Origin: Sphingobacteriaceae bacterium
Lineage (GTDB): Bacteria; Bacteroidota; Bacteroidia; UBA7662
DNA length: 64,000 nt
Assembly: GCA_030682795.1 (NCBI GenBank)
Contig: JAUXNJ010000019.1
Span: forward strand, 1-64,000
Direction of reading: 5' to 3'
Positions 23,445 through 33,055 of the stretch are shown here, piece by piece; the first letter of the stretch is position 1; the number at the start of each line of letters is the position of its first letter. A program made the translations under genes and the position numbers. A model generated the notes under the pieces. The model saw nothing but the letters and a program-made list of their open reading frames with translations, was not told where the DNA came from and searched no databases.

Positions 23445-24632
23445 CTAACCGATTAGCATGTAATCACTAATTCGCTCTTTTGCTATATTGTCCCAACTAT
23501 AATTCATTCTAATTTTCTTCGACCCAATAGTTCCTAATTCTCTTCTCTTCGCCGAACTTTCGAGCATCAATAATTTTCGAGCTAAATCTAAATAATTCTC
23601 ACACTCGTAGTCTAAACCATTGCCGGACACTCTTTCACGAGCATAAAGTTTATTACTTACGATTAAAGGAAGTCCACAAGCTGCTGCATCAAGCATAGAT
23701 GTAGATTCTTGAGTTGGCCACACACCGATGTCCGCAGATTGATAATATATCCAAAGCTTCTTATAATCTTCAAACGGTATAATCTGACATCCATGGCATG
23801 ACTTAATATCTTCCAATTGTTCACCAACTCCTATGAACAAACCTTTAAAATTTGTTTTACCCATATCATACAAATAAGCTATCGCTCTAGCCAAAACTAA
23901 AGGATTTTTATCACTTGCAAATCTACCTGTGTAAATACAAACTATATCAATATCGGTATATCCCAATTTCTTTCTTACGTCAGTTCTACGACATTCATCA
24001 TTGTAATTCTCAACAGGCCTAAACAAATCAGTATCTACACCTAAAGGAGTAACTTTACACTTTTTCAAAGGCACACCCATGTATTTCACAGCAACAAATC
24101 TAGCGTCATTTGTGGCTGGAAAACATTTGTCGACAAATAACGATATGAACCACCCTGTATATTTCTTCAACACGATCCACTTTAATTTTTCCCAAGAAAA
24201 ACTATCCCAAGTTGAGTGCAACTTAAAAACAGATAATACGTAGTGATTAGCTGTAAAAAATCGATATCCCAAAATTCGCTTGTAAAGCGCTAACTGCAAA
24301 ACATAGGGTGATGAGATTTCCCAGGTATGAACAACATCAGGCTTTATTTTCCGCAATAAAGAAAACAAACCCCTTAGATAAATCGTGTTCATAAATAAAA
24401 AATGTGGGACTCTATGAATAATAACTTTGTCAACAACTTTTGTAGACTCATTTACAAACATATCATTATGAATACCCTCATAATTTTTGTAAAATGTTTG
24501 AGTAAAATATGTTTTACCTTTACTAGATATCAAATGGACTTCATGCCCGAGTTCGGCTAATTTCGCAGGCAAACAATTACCTACATATCCCATACCTTCT
24601 GTATAATAAGGAGTTACAAAAACTATTTTCAT
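23445..24632 (-). CDS. GT4 glycosyltransferase
   Basis: 395 residues, GT-B fold. N-terminal MKIVFVTPYYTEGMGYVGN and KLAELGHEVHLISS; donor-site half with VTPLGVDTDLFRP, CIYTGRFASDKNPLVLARAI and ESTSMLDAAACGLPLIVS, where the Glu/Asp pair binding the nucleotide sugar is expected. Gap of 12 bases to the next gene and 11 to the polymerase gene indicates one transcript. Substrate not deducible. Confidence 0.82.
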   Translation of the reverse strand: MKIVFVTPYYTEGMGYVGNCLPAKLAELGHEVHLISSKGKTYFTQTFYKNYEGIHNDMFVNESTKVVDKVIIHRVPHFLFMNTIYLRGLFSLLRKIKPDVVHTWEISSPYVLQLALYKRILGYRFFTANHYVLSVFKLHSTWDSFSWEKLKWIVLKKYTGWFISLFVDKCFPATNDARFVAVKYMGVPLKKCKVTPLGVDTDLFRPVENYNDECRRTDVRKKLGYTDIDIVCIYTGRFASDKNPLVLARAIAYLYDMGKTNFKGLFIGVGEQLEDIKSCHGCQIIPFEDYKKLWIYYQSADIGVWPTQESTSMLDAAACGLPLIVSNKLYARERVSGNGLDYECENYLDLARKLLMLESSAKRRELGTIGSKKIRMNYSWDNIAKERISDYMLIG

Positions 24633-24643
24633 AACGAAAAAAA

Positions 24644-25897
24644 TTATTTTTTATAGAAAACACGAATTCTCAGCACAAAAGAAGCAATCGGCACTGAAAG
24701 CAATCCAAACGTAATCATTGACGGTAATAAGGGAATACTAATTAATGATAAGACAGCAAGAAATAATGCCACAAAAACTGTCTGGCTGATCAAGTTGTTA
24801 TTTCTAAAAACTAAATTATCCAAAAAATTCAAATATACACCCAAGAATAAGGCCTGAAATACTACTCCAATATAGCTAAAGTCAACCCAAGCATCACCTA
24901 CAAAAATCGAATTCACCGTAGCACCTTGGATATTACCTGCTAACAACATGTCGGATGAAACAAATTCAGAATCACTTAGTAAATTATGAACTAAACGAAT
25001 GTTCATGCCATAGGTATGAGGATAAATTGCTGGATAGTGCTCGGTGTACAGCGCTAGAACCCTATTCGGCTCATTAAAAATTCTGTTAGAAACCAATGTC
25101 ATTGCGGTAAATGAATCCTCCGCATTCGTAGTTAAAAGATATATTCCAATTAATACAAACACTGAGAAAAGCGCCACAATGAAGGATTTTCTGAAATTTA
25201 GCTTCCGCCCTTTTGTAACAAAATAGAAAAGCAAAATTTGAAAAACAAAAATCAACGCCGAACTTTTCGATAGATTTGCCAACAAACCAACAAAAATAAG
25301 AAGTAGATATCCAACACCAAACCAAATTCGTAGGATATTTCCTTTATACAAGGCAATCGCCAAAAAGAGAAAACCAATAAACCTACCAGTTCCTGTAATG
25401 GCATAATTATAGAATCCCGAAATCCATCCTTGGACACCAGTATTGGCCCTGTAGAAACCAAAATCCTCTGGTGTAACAGGATTCCTAATAACGTACAGTA
25501 ACGAATCTAATCCGCCAAAAAAAAATAGACCTACAATAATAAATATACTAAATAAAATGGATAAAAAAACCAATAATAAATCATTAATAAAGATTATCTT
25601 TCTTTCCGACTCAACCCAATAATTGAAATCTAAACGATTACTTTTTCTCTTTCCAAAAAGCCAAACATACAAAAGTTGACCAGTTATAAACATAACTACA
25701 GCCATTGTCATTAAAATACTTAAGATCTTCACATGTTCTTTGTCACAATCCGCCCAATGATAAATCACATATGCTGGCCCATACATAAACAGAAATAGCA
25801 CCAAAAATAGCGAAGTCAAATTTAGTGTTGACTTAAAAATAAGCAAATATAAAAACAGCAACACAATGGAAGCTGAATAAACGCTCAATTCAAGCAC
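24644..25897 (-). CDS. wzy: O-antigen/EPS polymerase (Wzy-like)
   Basis: 417 residues, 10-12 predicted membrane helices and no other domain: hydrophobic blocks at about 5-22, 28-45, 58-78, 100-125, 160-180, 190-206, 215-228, 236-255 and several after 320, with a long hydrophilic loop (about 260-315, TTNAEDSFTAMTLVSNR onward), the periplasmic loop pattern of Wzy/O-antigen polymerases. It lies between glycosyltransferase genes and the flippase with an 8-base overlap to the latter. Wzy sequences diverge strongly, so the call rests on topology and position. Confidence 0.75.
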   Translation of the reverse strand: MLELSVYSASIVLLFLYLLIFKSTLNLTSLFLVLFLFMYGPAYVIYHWADCDKEHVKILSILMTMAVVMFITGQLLYVWLFGKRKSNRLDFNYWVESERKIIFINDLLLVFLSILFSIFIIVGLFFFGGLDSLLYVIRNPVTPEDFGFYRANTGVQGWISGFYNYAITGTGRFIGFLFLAIALYKGNILRIWFGVGYLLLIFVGLLANLSKSSALIFVFQILLFYFVTKGRKLNFRKSFIVALFSVFVLIGIYLLTTNAEDSFTAMTLVSNRIFNEPNRVLALYTEHYPAIYPHTYGMNIRLVHNLLSDSEFVSSDMLLAGNIQGATVNSIFVGDAWVDFSYIGVVFQALFLGVYLNFLDNLVFRNNNLISQTVFVALFLAVLSLISIPLLPSMITFGLLSVPIASFVLRIRVFYKK

Positions 25898-27167
25898 GCT
25901 TGACTAATTTAAAAGCAAGAAAAATTGACACCATATTCAATATGGTACCAAAAATTGAGTAGAGTAGTATGGAATATTTGTGACCTCCGAAATGGTACCC
26001 CAAGACGATACCGATAACGGAAAAAATCAAACCGCAACCTTGAATAGCTAAATATAGCCGTTGACCATTATAAATAACAAAAATGTTACTTAAAGGATGT
26101 GCAACAAATTCAGTAAAAATAAAAATGGCCATAATTTGTGCATAAACTCCAGATACAACCCATTCATTGCCAAAAATTAATTTAAACAATTGAGATCCAC
26201 CCAGAGATAAAACTGTAAAAGGAATAACTCCTAAAAAAATCGTTTTTCTTAAGACACCTATAAATAAAGGCTTAACACTCCTATTTTCATTTTTTAATTT
26301 CAACGCTTCCACTCTAAATACCCCCCAAACAGAATTCGACAAAATTATAGCAGGAGTCTTCATAACGCGAGTAGTAAAAGCATAAAATCCCACAATAGAA
26401 GAAGAATAAAAATACGCCAACAATAACGGCATTAATTGTTGCGAAAAGGTGATTATTAGTTCCGACCAAAGAATAGTGAAAGGAAACTTTTTATATTGTA
26501 TAGCAGCTTGAATAGACGCGGTAAAATTTAGAAAACCATATACTTTTTTTATGTCTTCTTTGAAATAAAAAAACACAAATAAAAATAAAGCTGTTAAAAC
26601 TATTGATCCTGAATAACCATATACAAGCCCAAAAGCATCATCAGAAAAAAAACCAAAAAATAAATTCAAGGCAACAACTATGATAGATTGAAAAATCGTT
26701 GCAATAGTAATTAACTTATATCTCTCATTCCGTTGAAACCATAATTGCAAACAAGAATAAAAGACAATAATAAAAGAAATAATAGGAATGTAAGGAAAAA
26801 CTTTATCGAACAGCTCATTCAGGTTCATCTTTAACCGAATGTAATCACTGAACACATATAATGAAATAGATGCCCCTGAACAAATAATAAATGACAATAC
26901 TAAACAAAACAAAATGACATTCAGAGCAACCTCTCTACTCTTTGGGAATAAGATAGCCTGTTCATATTTTCCCGAAGATAGGGACGCTAAAAAGCTGGAA
27001 AGTCCTGTAAAAACAGCTAGTAACCCAAAAGCCTCTGGGCTGTAAATCCTTGACAATAATGGGCTTACCGCTAAAATTAGCGCTTGACTTAAAATAGATC
27101 CTGTAGATAATGTCAAAACGTTTCTATTAAACGCAGATATTTTATTTCTATCTAACATAGAAAACAT
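25890..27167 (-). CDS. wzx: O-unit flippase (Wzx, polysaccharide transporter family)
   Basis: 425 residues with 12 or so membrane helices and the typical start of the family: NVLTLSTGSILSQALILAVSPLLSRIYSP then FGLLAVFTGLSSFLASLSSGKYEQAILFPKS. It would flip undecaprenyl-linked repeat units to the periplasm for the Wzy at 24644. A second, longer flippase is encoded at 47179. AT-rich like its neighbours. 243 bases without gene separate it from wbpI on its upstream side. Confidence 0.85.
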   Translation of the reverse strand: MFSMLDRNKISAFNRNVLTLSTGSILSQALILAVSPLLSRIYSPEAFGLLAVFTGLSSFLASLSSGKYEQAILFPKSREVALNVILFCLVLSFIICSGASISLYVFSDYIRLKMNLNELFDKVFPYIPIISFIIVFYSCLQLWFQRNERYKLITIATIFQSIIVVALNLFFGFFSDDAFGLVYGYSGSIVLTALFLFVFFYFKEDIKKVYGFLNFTASIQAAIQYKKFPFTILWSELIITFSQQLMPLLLAYFYSSSIVGFYAFTTRVMKTPAIILSNSVWGVFRVEALKLKNENRSVKPLFIGVLRKTIFLGVIPFTVLSLGGSQLFKLIFGNEWVVSGVYAQIMAIFIFTEFVAHPLSNIFVIYNGQRLYLAIQGCGLIFSVIGIVLGYHFGGHKYSILLYSIFGTILNMVSIFLAFKLVKRA

Positions 27168-27410
27168 TTTGCTGTAAAAAAGCCTTTTTTGAAAATAACA
27201 ACAGGGTGGTAATGGGATATAATGCCTAACAACAAAATAACTAAGTCAATATTTGTTAGTTGATGGACTTATTTGTATCTATTCTTTAACATCATACAAG
27301 GAACAATAAATAACTCTAATTGGCGAAATATAAAATAATAGGGATATATAATTATTCTAATTGGCTTCTATTATTATACTGAAAGTTCAAAACAAGTAAG
27401 TGGCTCTTCA

Positions 27411-28508
27411 TCAAAAAAGATTTAAAATACTCAAAATTCTTACTACAGAACTACCATCACCGTAATAGTCAGGGTGTGACATTGGTGTAGTAATCGTATT
27501 ACACATTTCCTCAATAATAAACTCATTTGATCCAGCCAATCGATTCCAACCCAACTCTAAAGTTTCAACCCATTCCGTTTGGTTGCGTAAAGTAACACAC
27601 GGTTTGGACAGGAAGTACGCCTCCTTTTGTAAACCTCCTGAATCTGTAACGATAAAACTTGACTTTTTTATTAGCAATAGCATTTCCAGGTATCCAATCG
27701 GACTTATAACCTTTAAATTATCAGGGATTGTTAAACCAAACTCTCTTATTCTTTTCTCAGTTCTAGGATGTAAAGGAAGAATTCCTTTGCTTTTTATCAG
27801 TGATAACCCTCTAAGGATACTAGACAAAACATTTTTATCATCAGTATTTTCAGCTCTATGGAAAGTAACTAGAAAAAAAGGTTCCGAATAGAATTGATCA
27901 CCTATTTTAACATTATCTAGGAGGCCATTTATTTCATTTTCAGAAAAACGATCTACTAATCGACCATACTCTAAGCAAACGTCGTACATTATATCACCTA
28001 CTAATAAACCACTAGTTAACCCTTCGTTTTTAAGATTGTCAACGGCATTCTGTGTCGGACAAAACAACCATTCGCTTAAATGATCGGTCAAAATCCTATT
28101 TTGCTCTTCTGGCATCACCTTCCAAAAGCTGCGTAAACCGGCCTCAATGTGTGCAACCTTAATGTTTAATTTAGCTGCAGCTAATGCACCTGCTAGAGTA
28201 GAATTTGTATCACCATATACAAGAACAATATCAGGCGACTCATTTTGCATTATTTCCTCTAACTCAATCAACATCCGTCCAATCATTTTTCCATTCGATG
28301 TACCACCAACGCTCAAGCTGTAATGAGGAGTTGGAATTCCCATCTCGTTGAAAAATATATTCGACATAACCTCATCATAATGCTGTCCCGTATGAACAAT
28401 CACCTCTGTAAATTTTTCCTTCCATAATTCAGTTCTAATTAATTTACTGAAGACCGATGCCTTAATAAATTGTGGCCTAGCACCAACAATTGTCAATATT
28501 TTTTTCAT
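27411..28508 (-). CDS. wbpI: WbpI-like UDP-2,3-diacetamido-glucuronate 2-epimerase
   Basis: 365-residue non-hydrolysing 2-epimerase of the WecB fold. KILTIVGARPQFIKASVFSK at the start, HTGQHYDEVMSNIFF, GRMLIELEEI, VLVYGDTNSTLAGALAAAKL, HIEAGLRSF-K-MPEEQNRI, TFHRAENTD, VTDSGGLQKEAYFL and LRNQTEWVET. The RPQFIKAS and YGDTNSTLAGALAA wording is the WbpI version more than that of WecB, and the other UDP-ManNAc3NAcA genes (wbpA, B, D, E) are all in this window. It would give UDP-ManNAc3NAcA. It is distinct from the fnlC paralogue at 15473. Confidence 0.82.
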   Translation of the reverse strand: MKKILTIVGARPQFIKASVFSKLIRTELWKEKFTEVIVHTGQHYDEVMSNIFFNEMGIPTPHYSLSVGGTSNGKMIGRMLIELEEIMQNESPDIVLVYGDTNSTLAGALAAAKLNIKVAHIEAGLRSFWKVMPEEQNRILTDHLSEWLFCPTQNAVDNLKNEGLTSGLLVGDIMYDVCLEYGRLVDRFSENEINGLLDNVKIGDQFYSEPFFLVTFHRAENTDDKNVLSSILRGLSLIKSKGILPLHPRTEKRIREFGLTIPDNLKVISPIGYLEMLLLIKKSSFIVTDSGGLQKEAYFLSKPCVTLRNQTEWVETLELGWNRLAGSNEFIIEEMCNTITTPMSHPDYYGDGSSVVRILSILNLF

Positions 28509-28694
28509 GCCTAAATATATTTTAAAATATAATCACTTAAATTATACTCCTGTGAGATTTTTATTCTATTCCAACTTAATAATCTCAAAGTGCACAAATC
28601 GCAGAGCTATTTACTAAATTATCGCCTCTAAAAGACTGAATTATCATTAATTCGTTCGGCAATCTAAATGTTTTGAACCAAAGTACTTTGCAAA

Positions 28695-29855
28695 CTATTG
28701 CATTTTAATATCCCATTGATTTATGCGGTCCGAAATATAAAGTACATCATTAGTTTCTAAATCATAATACATTGGTATACGAACCAAACATTCAGAGAAT
28801 CTGTCACAATTAGGTAATACAGCACTAAAACTTTTATCATAAGCTTTAAAAAAATCACTCTTGTGAAGTGAGATATAATGAAAGACAGCATGTATATTTA
28901 AGGACTTCAAATACTCAATAAATCGTGTTCTATCGTTAAGATTCTGCATCACTATATAAAACATATGAGCATTGTTGGTAGAATTATTGGGGACTTTCGG
29001 CAAAGCCACTTCATGATTTGTAGCCCAATCTTGAATTTGATCAAAGTACATTTTCCATATTTCCTTCCGTCTATTTTGAATTAAATCGAGGTTTTCAAGC
29101 TGAGCCCACAAAAAAGCAGCAATGGTTTCAGAAGGCAAAAAAGACGAGCCAACATCTACCCACCCATACTTATCCACTTCACCTCTGAAAAACGCCGACC
29201 TATTGGTGCCTTTCTCCCAAATTATTTCCGCTCGATCTATAAATCGGTCATCATTGATAGCCAACATTCCACCTTCACCACTAATGATATTTTTAGTTTC
29301 GTGAAATGAAAAGGCTGCTAAATGACCAATACTCCCTAAGGCTCTTTTCTCCCCTTTAGCATTGGTATAGAAGCTATCGATCGCTTGTGCCGCATCTTCA
29401 ACCACCCACAATCCATGTTTGTTAGCGAGGGCCATGATGGCATCCATATCGCATGCCACCCCCGCATAGTGTACCGGTACAATAGCTTTGGTCTTTTCGG
29501 TAATCAGGGGTTCAATAATAGCTGCATCCATGTTAGGATTATCTGCCATCGAATCGGCAAAAACCAATTTGGCACCTCGCAACACAAATGCATTTGCCGT
29601 GCTAACAAAAGTGTAAGACGGTAGAATTACTTCGTCTCCTGCTTGTATGTCGATGAGAATAGCTGCCATTTCAAGGGCATCGGTACAAGATGTGGTTAAA
29701 AGGCTCTTCTTGAAGCCATAACGTTGTTCAAAAAAAGATTGACACAATTTAGTGTACTTACCATTACCCGACAATTTGCCAGAATACACGGCATCGTACA
29801 TATAATGGGCTTCTTTTCCCGTTAGGAAAGGTTTATTAAAGGGAATGTTTGGCAT
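28695..29855 (-). CDS. wecE: WecE/RffA dTDP-4-amino-4,6-dideoxygalactose transaminase
   Basis: PLP aminotransferase of the DegT/DnrJ/EryC1 family. Start taken at MPNIPFNKPFLTGKE, the typical WecE N-terminus; the extra upstream 11 codons overlap wecD further. Motifs: GNGKYTKLCQSFFEQRYG, LTTSCTDALEMAAIL, DEVILPSYTFVSTANAF, VHYAGVACDMDAIM, EDAAQAIDSFY and the PLP-lysine segment AFSFHETKNIISGEGG (Lys188 of the trimmed protein). It aminates the dTDP-4-keto sugar made by RmlB; WecD next door then acetylates it. The 3-prime half is more AT-rich than the 5-prime half, suggesting a mosaic. Confidence 0.9.
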   Translation of the reverse strand: MPNIPFNKPFLTGKEAHYMYDAVYSGKLSGNGKYTKLCQSFFEQRYGFKKSLLTTSCTDALEMAAILIDIQAGDEVILPSYTFVSTANAFVLRGAKLVFADSMADNPNMDAAIIEPLITEKTKAIVPVHYAGVACDMDAIMALANKHGLWVVEDAAQAIDSFYTNAKGEKRALGSIGHLAAFSFHETKNIISGEGGMLAINDDRFIDRAEIIWEKGTNRSAFFRGEVDKYGWVDVGSSFLPSETIAAFLWAQLENLDLIQNRRKEIWKMYFDQIQDWATNHEVALPKVPNNSTNNAHMFYIVMQNLNDRTRFIEYLKSLNIHAVFHYISLHKSDFFKAYDKSFSAVLPNCDRFSECLVRIPMYYDLETNDVLYISDRINQWDIKMQ

Positions 29856-30507
29856 AGTGATAGATATTAACTTTTGAATAGTGAGCAAAACCTAAATTTT
29901 CGTAAAAACGACACGCCAAAGTGTTAGATTCTTGAGTAGCCACATAAAGCAATTCTCCTGGTTCGATGGCATTTTCGATTGATTTAACCAGCAACGAACC
30001 TATTCCACGGCCCTGAAAACCAGCGTCTACAGCAATTAATCCGATTTTATTTTCATCCCTTTTCAGAGAGCAGATGGCAAATCCCATAATACTTTTATTC
30101 TCCTCATAAACCTTAATAATAGTATTTTCATCGCTAATCGCATTATCCACCCATTTTTTATACAATTTTTTGAAATGATCAATTCCAAAATTTGGATCTT
30201 TTAAAAAGCGTGATTCATGACCGCTAACAAAGGCCAAGTTTACAAGCTGTTCATAAGAGTGTTTTAATGGATTAAAATCAACAACATTTATGCTTTCAGC
30301 AAATATATCAACGGCCTTAATAAAAGTTATTTTAACATCCACGAGTGCTGCTTCTACACAGATTGGTTTTCGCGAAAATATATATACGATATCGAAATTT
30401 CCTTCATTTATACTTTCTATGTCCAAAGCATCAACATCTTCGTCCACCGTTAATTTTCCTATTTTTTTTTCAAAAAACGATGAATCCCAATCTAAATACT
30501 GAATCAT
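29836..30507 (-). CDS. wecD: WecD/RffC-like dTDP-fucosamine acetyltransferase
   Basis: GNAT-fold N-acetyltransferase forming dTDP-4-acetamido-4,6-dideoxy-galactose (Fuc4NAc). 223 residues from the ATG of MIQYLDWDSSFFEKKIGKL, essentially the length of the enterobacterial enzyme; the longer frame begins only with TTG at 30540. The acetyl-CoA site is seen in GLIAVDAGFQGRGIGSLLV, and TQESNTLACRFYENLGF is the typical C-terminal WecD segment. It overlaps wecE by 20 bases. A well-formed promoter lies just upstream, so wecD-wecE (and perhaps wbpI) form a transcript. Confidence 0.83.
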   Translation of the reverse strand: MIQYLDWDSSFFEKKIGKLTVDEDVDALDIESINEGNFDIVYIFSRKPICVEAALVDVKITFIKAVDIFAESINVVDFNPLKHSYEQLVNLAFVSGHESRFLKDPNFGIDHFKKLYKKWVDNAISDENTIIKVYEENKSIMGFAICSLKRDENKIGLIAVDAGFQGRGIGSLLVKSIENAIEPGELLYVATQESNTLACRFYENLGFAHYSKVNIYHYAKHSL

Positions 30508-30554
30508 ATAGCTTATTAATGTTTTAGTTATCACTTTCAAAATGTATCATTTAT

Positions 30555-30588
30555 CAAAAGTATGTTTTTAAGGATTTGTATTACCAAA
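30555..30588 (-). promoter_or_regulatory. Promoter of the wecD-wecE operon
   Basis: On the minus strand, TTTG (30588-30585) followed after 22 bases by TACTTTTG (30562-30555) fits the Bacteroidota TTG / TAnnTTTG pattern. Transcription would begin around 30548, some 40 bases before the wecD ATG at 30507. The gap 30589-30791 is AT-rich with nothing else recognised. Confidence 0.5.
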
Positions 30589-30791
30589 TAAAATCTTTAA
30601 TCAGTTGCCAATTTCTTTTTAAGGTTTTTTACGTTATTCAACTATTTTTTCCTAAAGCATTTTCATATTAAAAGGATAAAACATTAGAATTATTTAAGTT
30701 AAAATGGAAAACACTTTATTTCAAATTTAAATTCTGATAGTAATTCGTATGAGGAGTAAAGTATTAATCCAAATTGGTTCGACTCGCTCGC

Positions 30792-32000
30792 CTATTCTAT
30801 ATCAATTAAATAGTTCCTAAGAATAAAACTTGCAATTGCCAGTGAAGAAGTTGCTCCCGGGGAAGGCGCATTCAACACATGTATTTGGTTGCCTTCTCGT
30901 TCCACGCTAAAATCCATTAACAATTTGCCTGATGAGCTCATGGCTTGGGCACGCACACCGGCGGAACCCTTTACCAACATGCTGGCCTCTACTTCAGGAA
31001 TCATCACCTTGGCCTTGGCAATAAAGGATGCCATAGAAAGAGAAGAGACAAATTCACCCATGGCAAAAGTGAAGTTTTTACGCAGAAAATTTAAAAAGCC
31101 CACATAGGTGAGGCTCTCTAAAGTGTCTTTGAGATTGATGTCGCTGTTGGTGTAACCCTCACGCTTAAAAGCCAGAACAGCATTGGGACCTACTTCGCGT
31201 TCGCCCGATACCATACGCGTAAAATGCACGCCCAAAAAAGGGTACTTGATGTCGGGTACGGGATAAATGAGGTGGTTTACCATGTCGTTAAACTCGGGCT
31301 TGAAGCTCAGGTATTCGCCCCGAAAGGGCACGATTCGTAAAGGCTCTTTTTTACCGGTAAAGCCTTTGTAAGTGCGATCGGAATGCAAGCCCGTGCAGCT
31401 CACCAACCTATCGAAATTGTGGCTTTGAGTAGCGGTTTGAATGGTGATTTCTCCTGCCGGTGTTTGATTCACCGACCAAACAGGACTGTTGAAATGCACT
31501 TTACCGCCCCTATCTTCGATAAGGGCTACCAGTTTATTCATTACGCCTTTGTAATCGGTTATGCCTTCTTCGGGCACCAAAAGCGCTTCAGTGGCTTGCA
31601 CCATGGGTTCGCGCTGCCGCAACTCCGCTTTACTAAGCATTTTTAGTCCTTGCAAACCATTGGCTTCGCCGCGTTTGGCTAATCCGCGTAAGGTTTCATT
31701 TTGTTGCTGATTGGCAGCCAAAACCACCTTGCCACATATTTCATGGGTAATGTCGTGTTCCCGGCAAAAAGCTGTCATTTCCCTTATTCCTTCAACCGCC
31801 AAGCGTGCCTTCAGCGAGCCAGGTTCGTAATACAACCCGCAATGCAGCACCCCGCTGTTTCTTCCCGACTGATGAAAACCGGGTCCATCCTCTTTTTCGA
31901 AAAGCTGCACTTGGAGTGCGGGATATTTCAGTAGCAATTTGTAAGCAGTGGCTAAACCAATGAGGCCACCACCAATTACAGCAATGCGCTTAGCTGCCAT
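30792..32000 (-). CDS. lhgO: L-2-hydroxyglutarate oxidase (LhgO)
   Basis: FAD-dependent DAO-family oxidoreductase converting L-2-hydroxyglutarate to 2-oxoglutarate. 402 residues: IAVIGGGLIGLATAYKLL for FAD, then HQSGRNSGVLHCGLYYEPGS, the near-invariant LhgO motif, then VPEEGITDYKGVMNKL and the C-terminal APSPGATSSLAIASF. It starts 32 bases downstream of the wbpB stop and is co-directional. WbpB-type dehydrogenases are known to recycle bound NADH with 2-oxoglutarate, making 2-hydroxyglutarate; an oxidase that returns it to 2-oxoglutarate would complete the cycle. That link is inference from adjacency. Confidence 0.9.
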   Translation of the reverse strand: MAAKRIAVIGGGLIGLATAYKLLLKYPALQVQLFEKEDGPGFHQSGRNSGVLHCGLYYEPGSLKARLAVEGIREMTAFCREHDITHEICGKVVLAANQQQNETLRGLAKRGEANGLQGLKMLSKAELRQREPMVQATEALLVPEEGITDYKGVMNKLVALIEDRGGKVHFNSPVWSVNQTPAGEITIQTATQSHNFDRLVSCTGLHSDRTYKGFTGKKEPLRIVPFRGEYLSFKPEFNDMVNHLIYPVPDIKYPFLGVHFTRMVSGEREVGPNAVLAFKREGYTNSDINLKDTLESLTYVGFLNFLRKNFTFAMGEFVSSLSMASFIAKAKVMIPEVEASMLVKGSAGVRAQAMSSSGKLLMDFSVEREGNQIHVLNAPSPGATSSLAIASFILRNYLIDIE

Positions 32001-32032
32001 ATGCCAGGAGTTTATCGGTCGGCGATACCAAA

Positions 32033-33055
32033 TTAACCAATGTTGCTGTACTTGTAAACGCGTTCGATGATTTCTACCACCTTAAGGCCTTCGAGGGCGT
32101 TAGTGGTGATGGTAGCCCGGTTGTGAATCACATCAACCACATTGTCGATCACAAAATTGTGATTTTGTGCCGAGCCTTTGTAGGCACCATAGTCATTACC
32201 AGGATTGGTAGGTGCCAATTCGGGCATTTCGTAATTCTGCACATGGCAGTATTCTACTTTGTCCATGTACTGTCCACCAATCTTCACTGCCCCTTTTTCG
32301 GCAATTATGGTCATGCTGCTTTCAAGGTTTTTGTCCCAAACAGCTGTAGAAAAACTCAATACGCCGCTCCCACCATTGAGGAAATCGAAGGTTACGATAC
32401 CTGAATCTTCAAAATCGGTGAGTTCGGCATGGTTAAAGTCGTAAAAGCGACTTTTGATGTTGTGTATGTCGCCAAACAGCCAATACAGGATGTCGATGAA
32501 GTGTGAAAACTGGGTAAAGAGGGTGCCTCCATCCAGTTCTTTGTTGCCGTGCCAGCTGCCAGGCTTGTAATAACGATCATCACGGTTCCAATAACAATTG
32601 AGTTGTACCATGTAAATTTTGCCCAGCTTTCCGCTTTCGACCATGTCTTTGATCCATACCGAAGGTGGTGAGTAGCGGTTTTGCATCACGGCAAAAACCT
32701 GTCGGTGTACCTGTAACGCCTTAAAGATTACCTTTTCGGCATCGGCTTTTGATAAGGCTAAGGGCTTTTCAATCACCACGTGTTTGCGGGCCTCTAAAGC
32801 CTCGAGTGCGTGTTCGCAGTGAAAGCCATTGGGTGTTGCGATGTTTACAACCTCAATTTCAGGATGTGCGGCAAACATTTCGGCCGGGGTGGCATATTGG
32901 GGTACCCCAAACTGGTCGGTATTTACCTTATCGGCCGGAAGTACGTCGCAAAGTGCAACCAATTCGGCTTCGGGATTGCGTTTGATCATTTCGGCATGGC
33001 GTTTTCCGATGTGTCCGCAGCCAATCACCGCAAATTTTACAGTGGAATTTGACAT
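32033..33055 (-). CDS. wbpB: WbpB/WlbA-like UDP-GlcNAcA 3-dehydrogenase (Gfo/Idh/MocA family)
   Basis: 340 residues: FAVIGCGHIGKRHAEMIKRN is the Rossmann NAD site; VNIATPNGFHCEHALEAL, VVIEKPLALSKADAEKV (the EKP Lys of the family) and FAVMQNRYSPPSVWIKDM; the C-terminal alpha/beta domain has GSWHGNKELDGGTLFTQFSHFIDIL with catalytic-type His/Asp residues. It oxidises C3 of UDP-GlcNAcA before transamination by WbpE. Start ATG overlaps the wbpD stop as TAATG, giving the order wbpA-wbpD-wbpB-lhgO. Confidence 0.85.
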   Translation of the reverse strand: MSNSTVKFAVIGCGHIGKRHAEMIKRNPEAELVALCDVLPADKVNTDQFGVPQYATPAEMFAAHPEIEVVNIATPNGFHCEHALEALEARKHVVIEKPLALSKADAEKVIFKALQVHRQVFAVMQNRYSPPSVWIKDMVESGKLGKIYMVQLNCYWNRDDRYYKPGSWHGNKELDGGTLFTQFSHFIDILYWLFGDIHNIKSRFYDFNHAELTDFEDSGIVTFDFLNGGSGVLSFSTAVWDKNLESSMTIIAEKGAVKIGGQYMDKVEYCHVQNYEMPELAPTNPGNDYGAYKGSAQNHNFVIDNVVDVIHNRATITTNALEGLKVVEIIERVYKYSNIG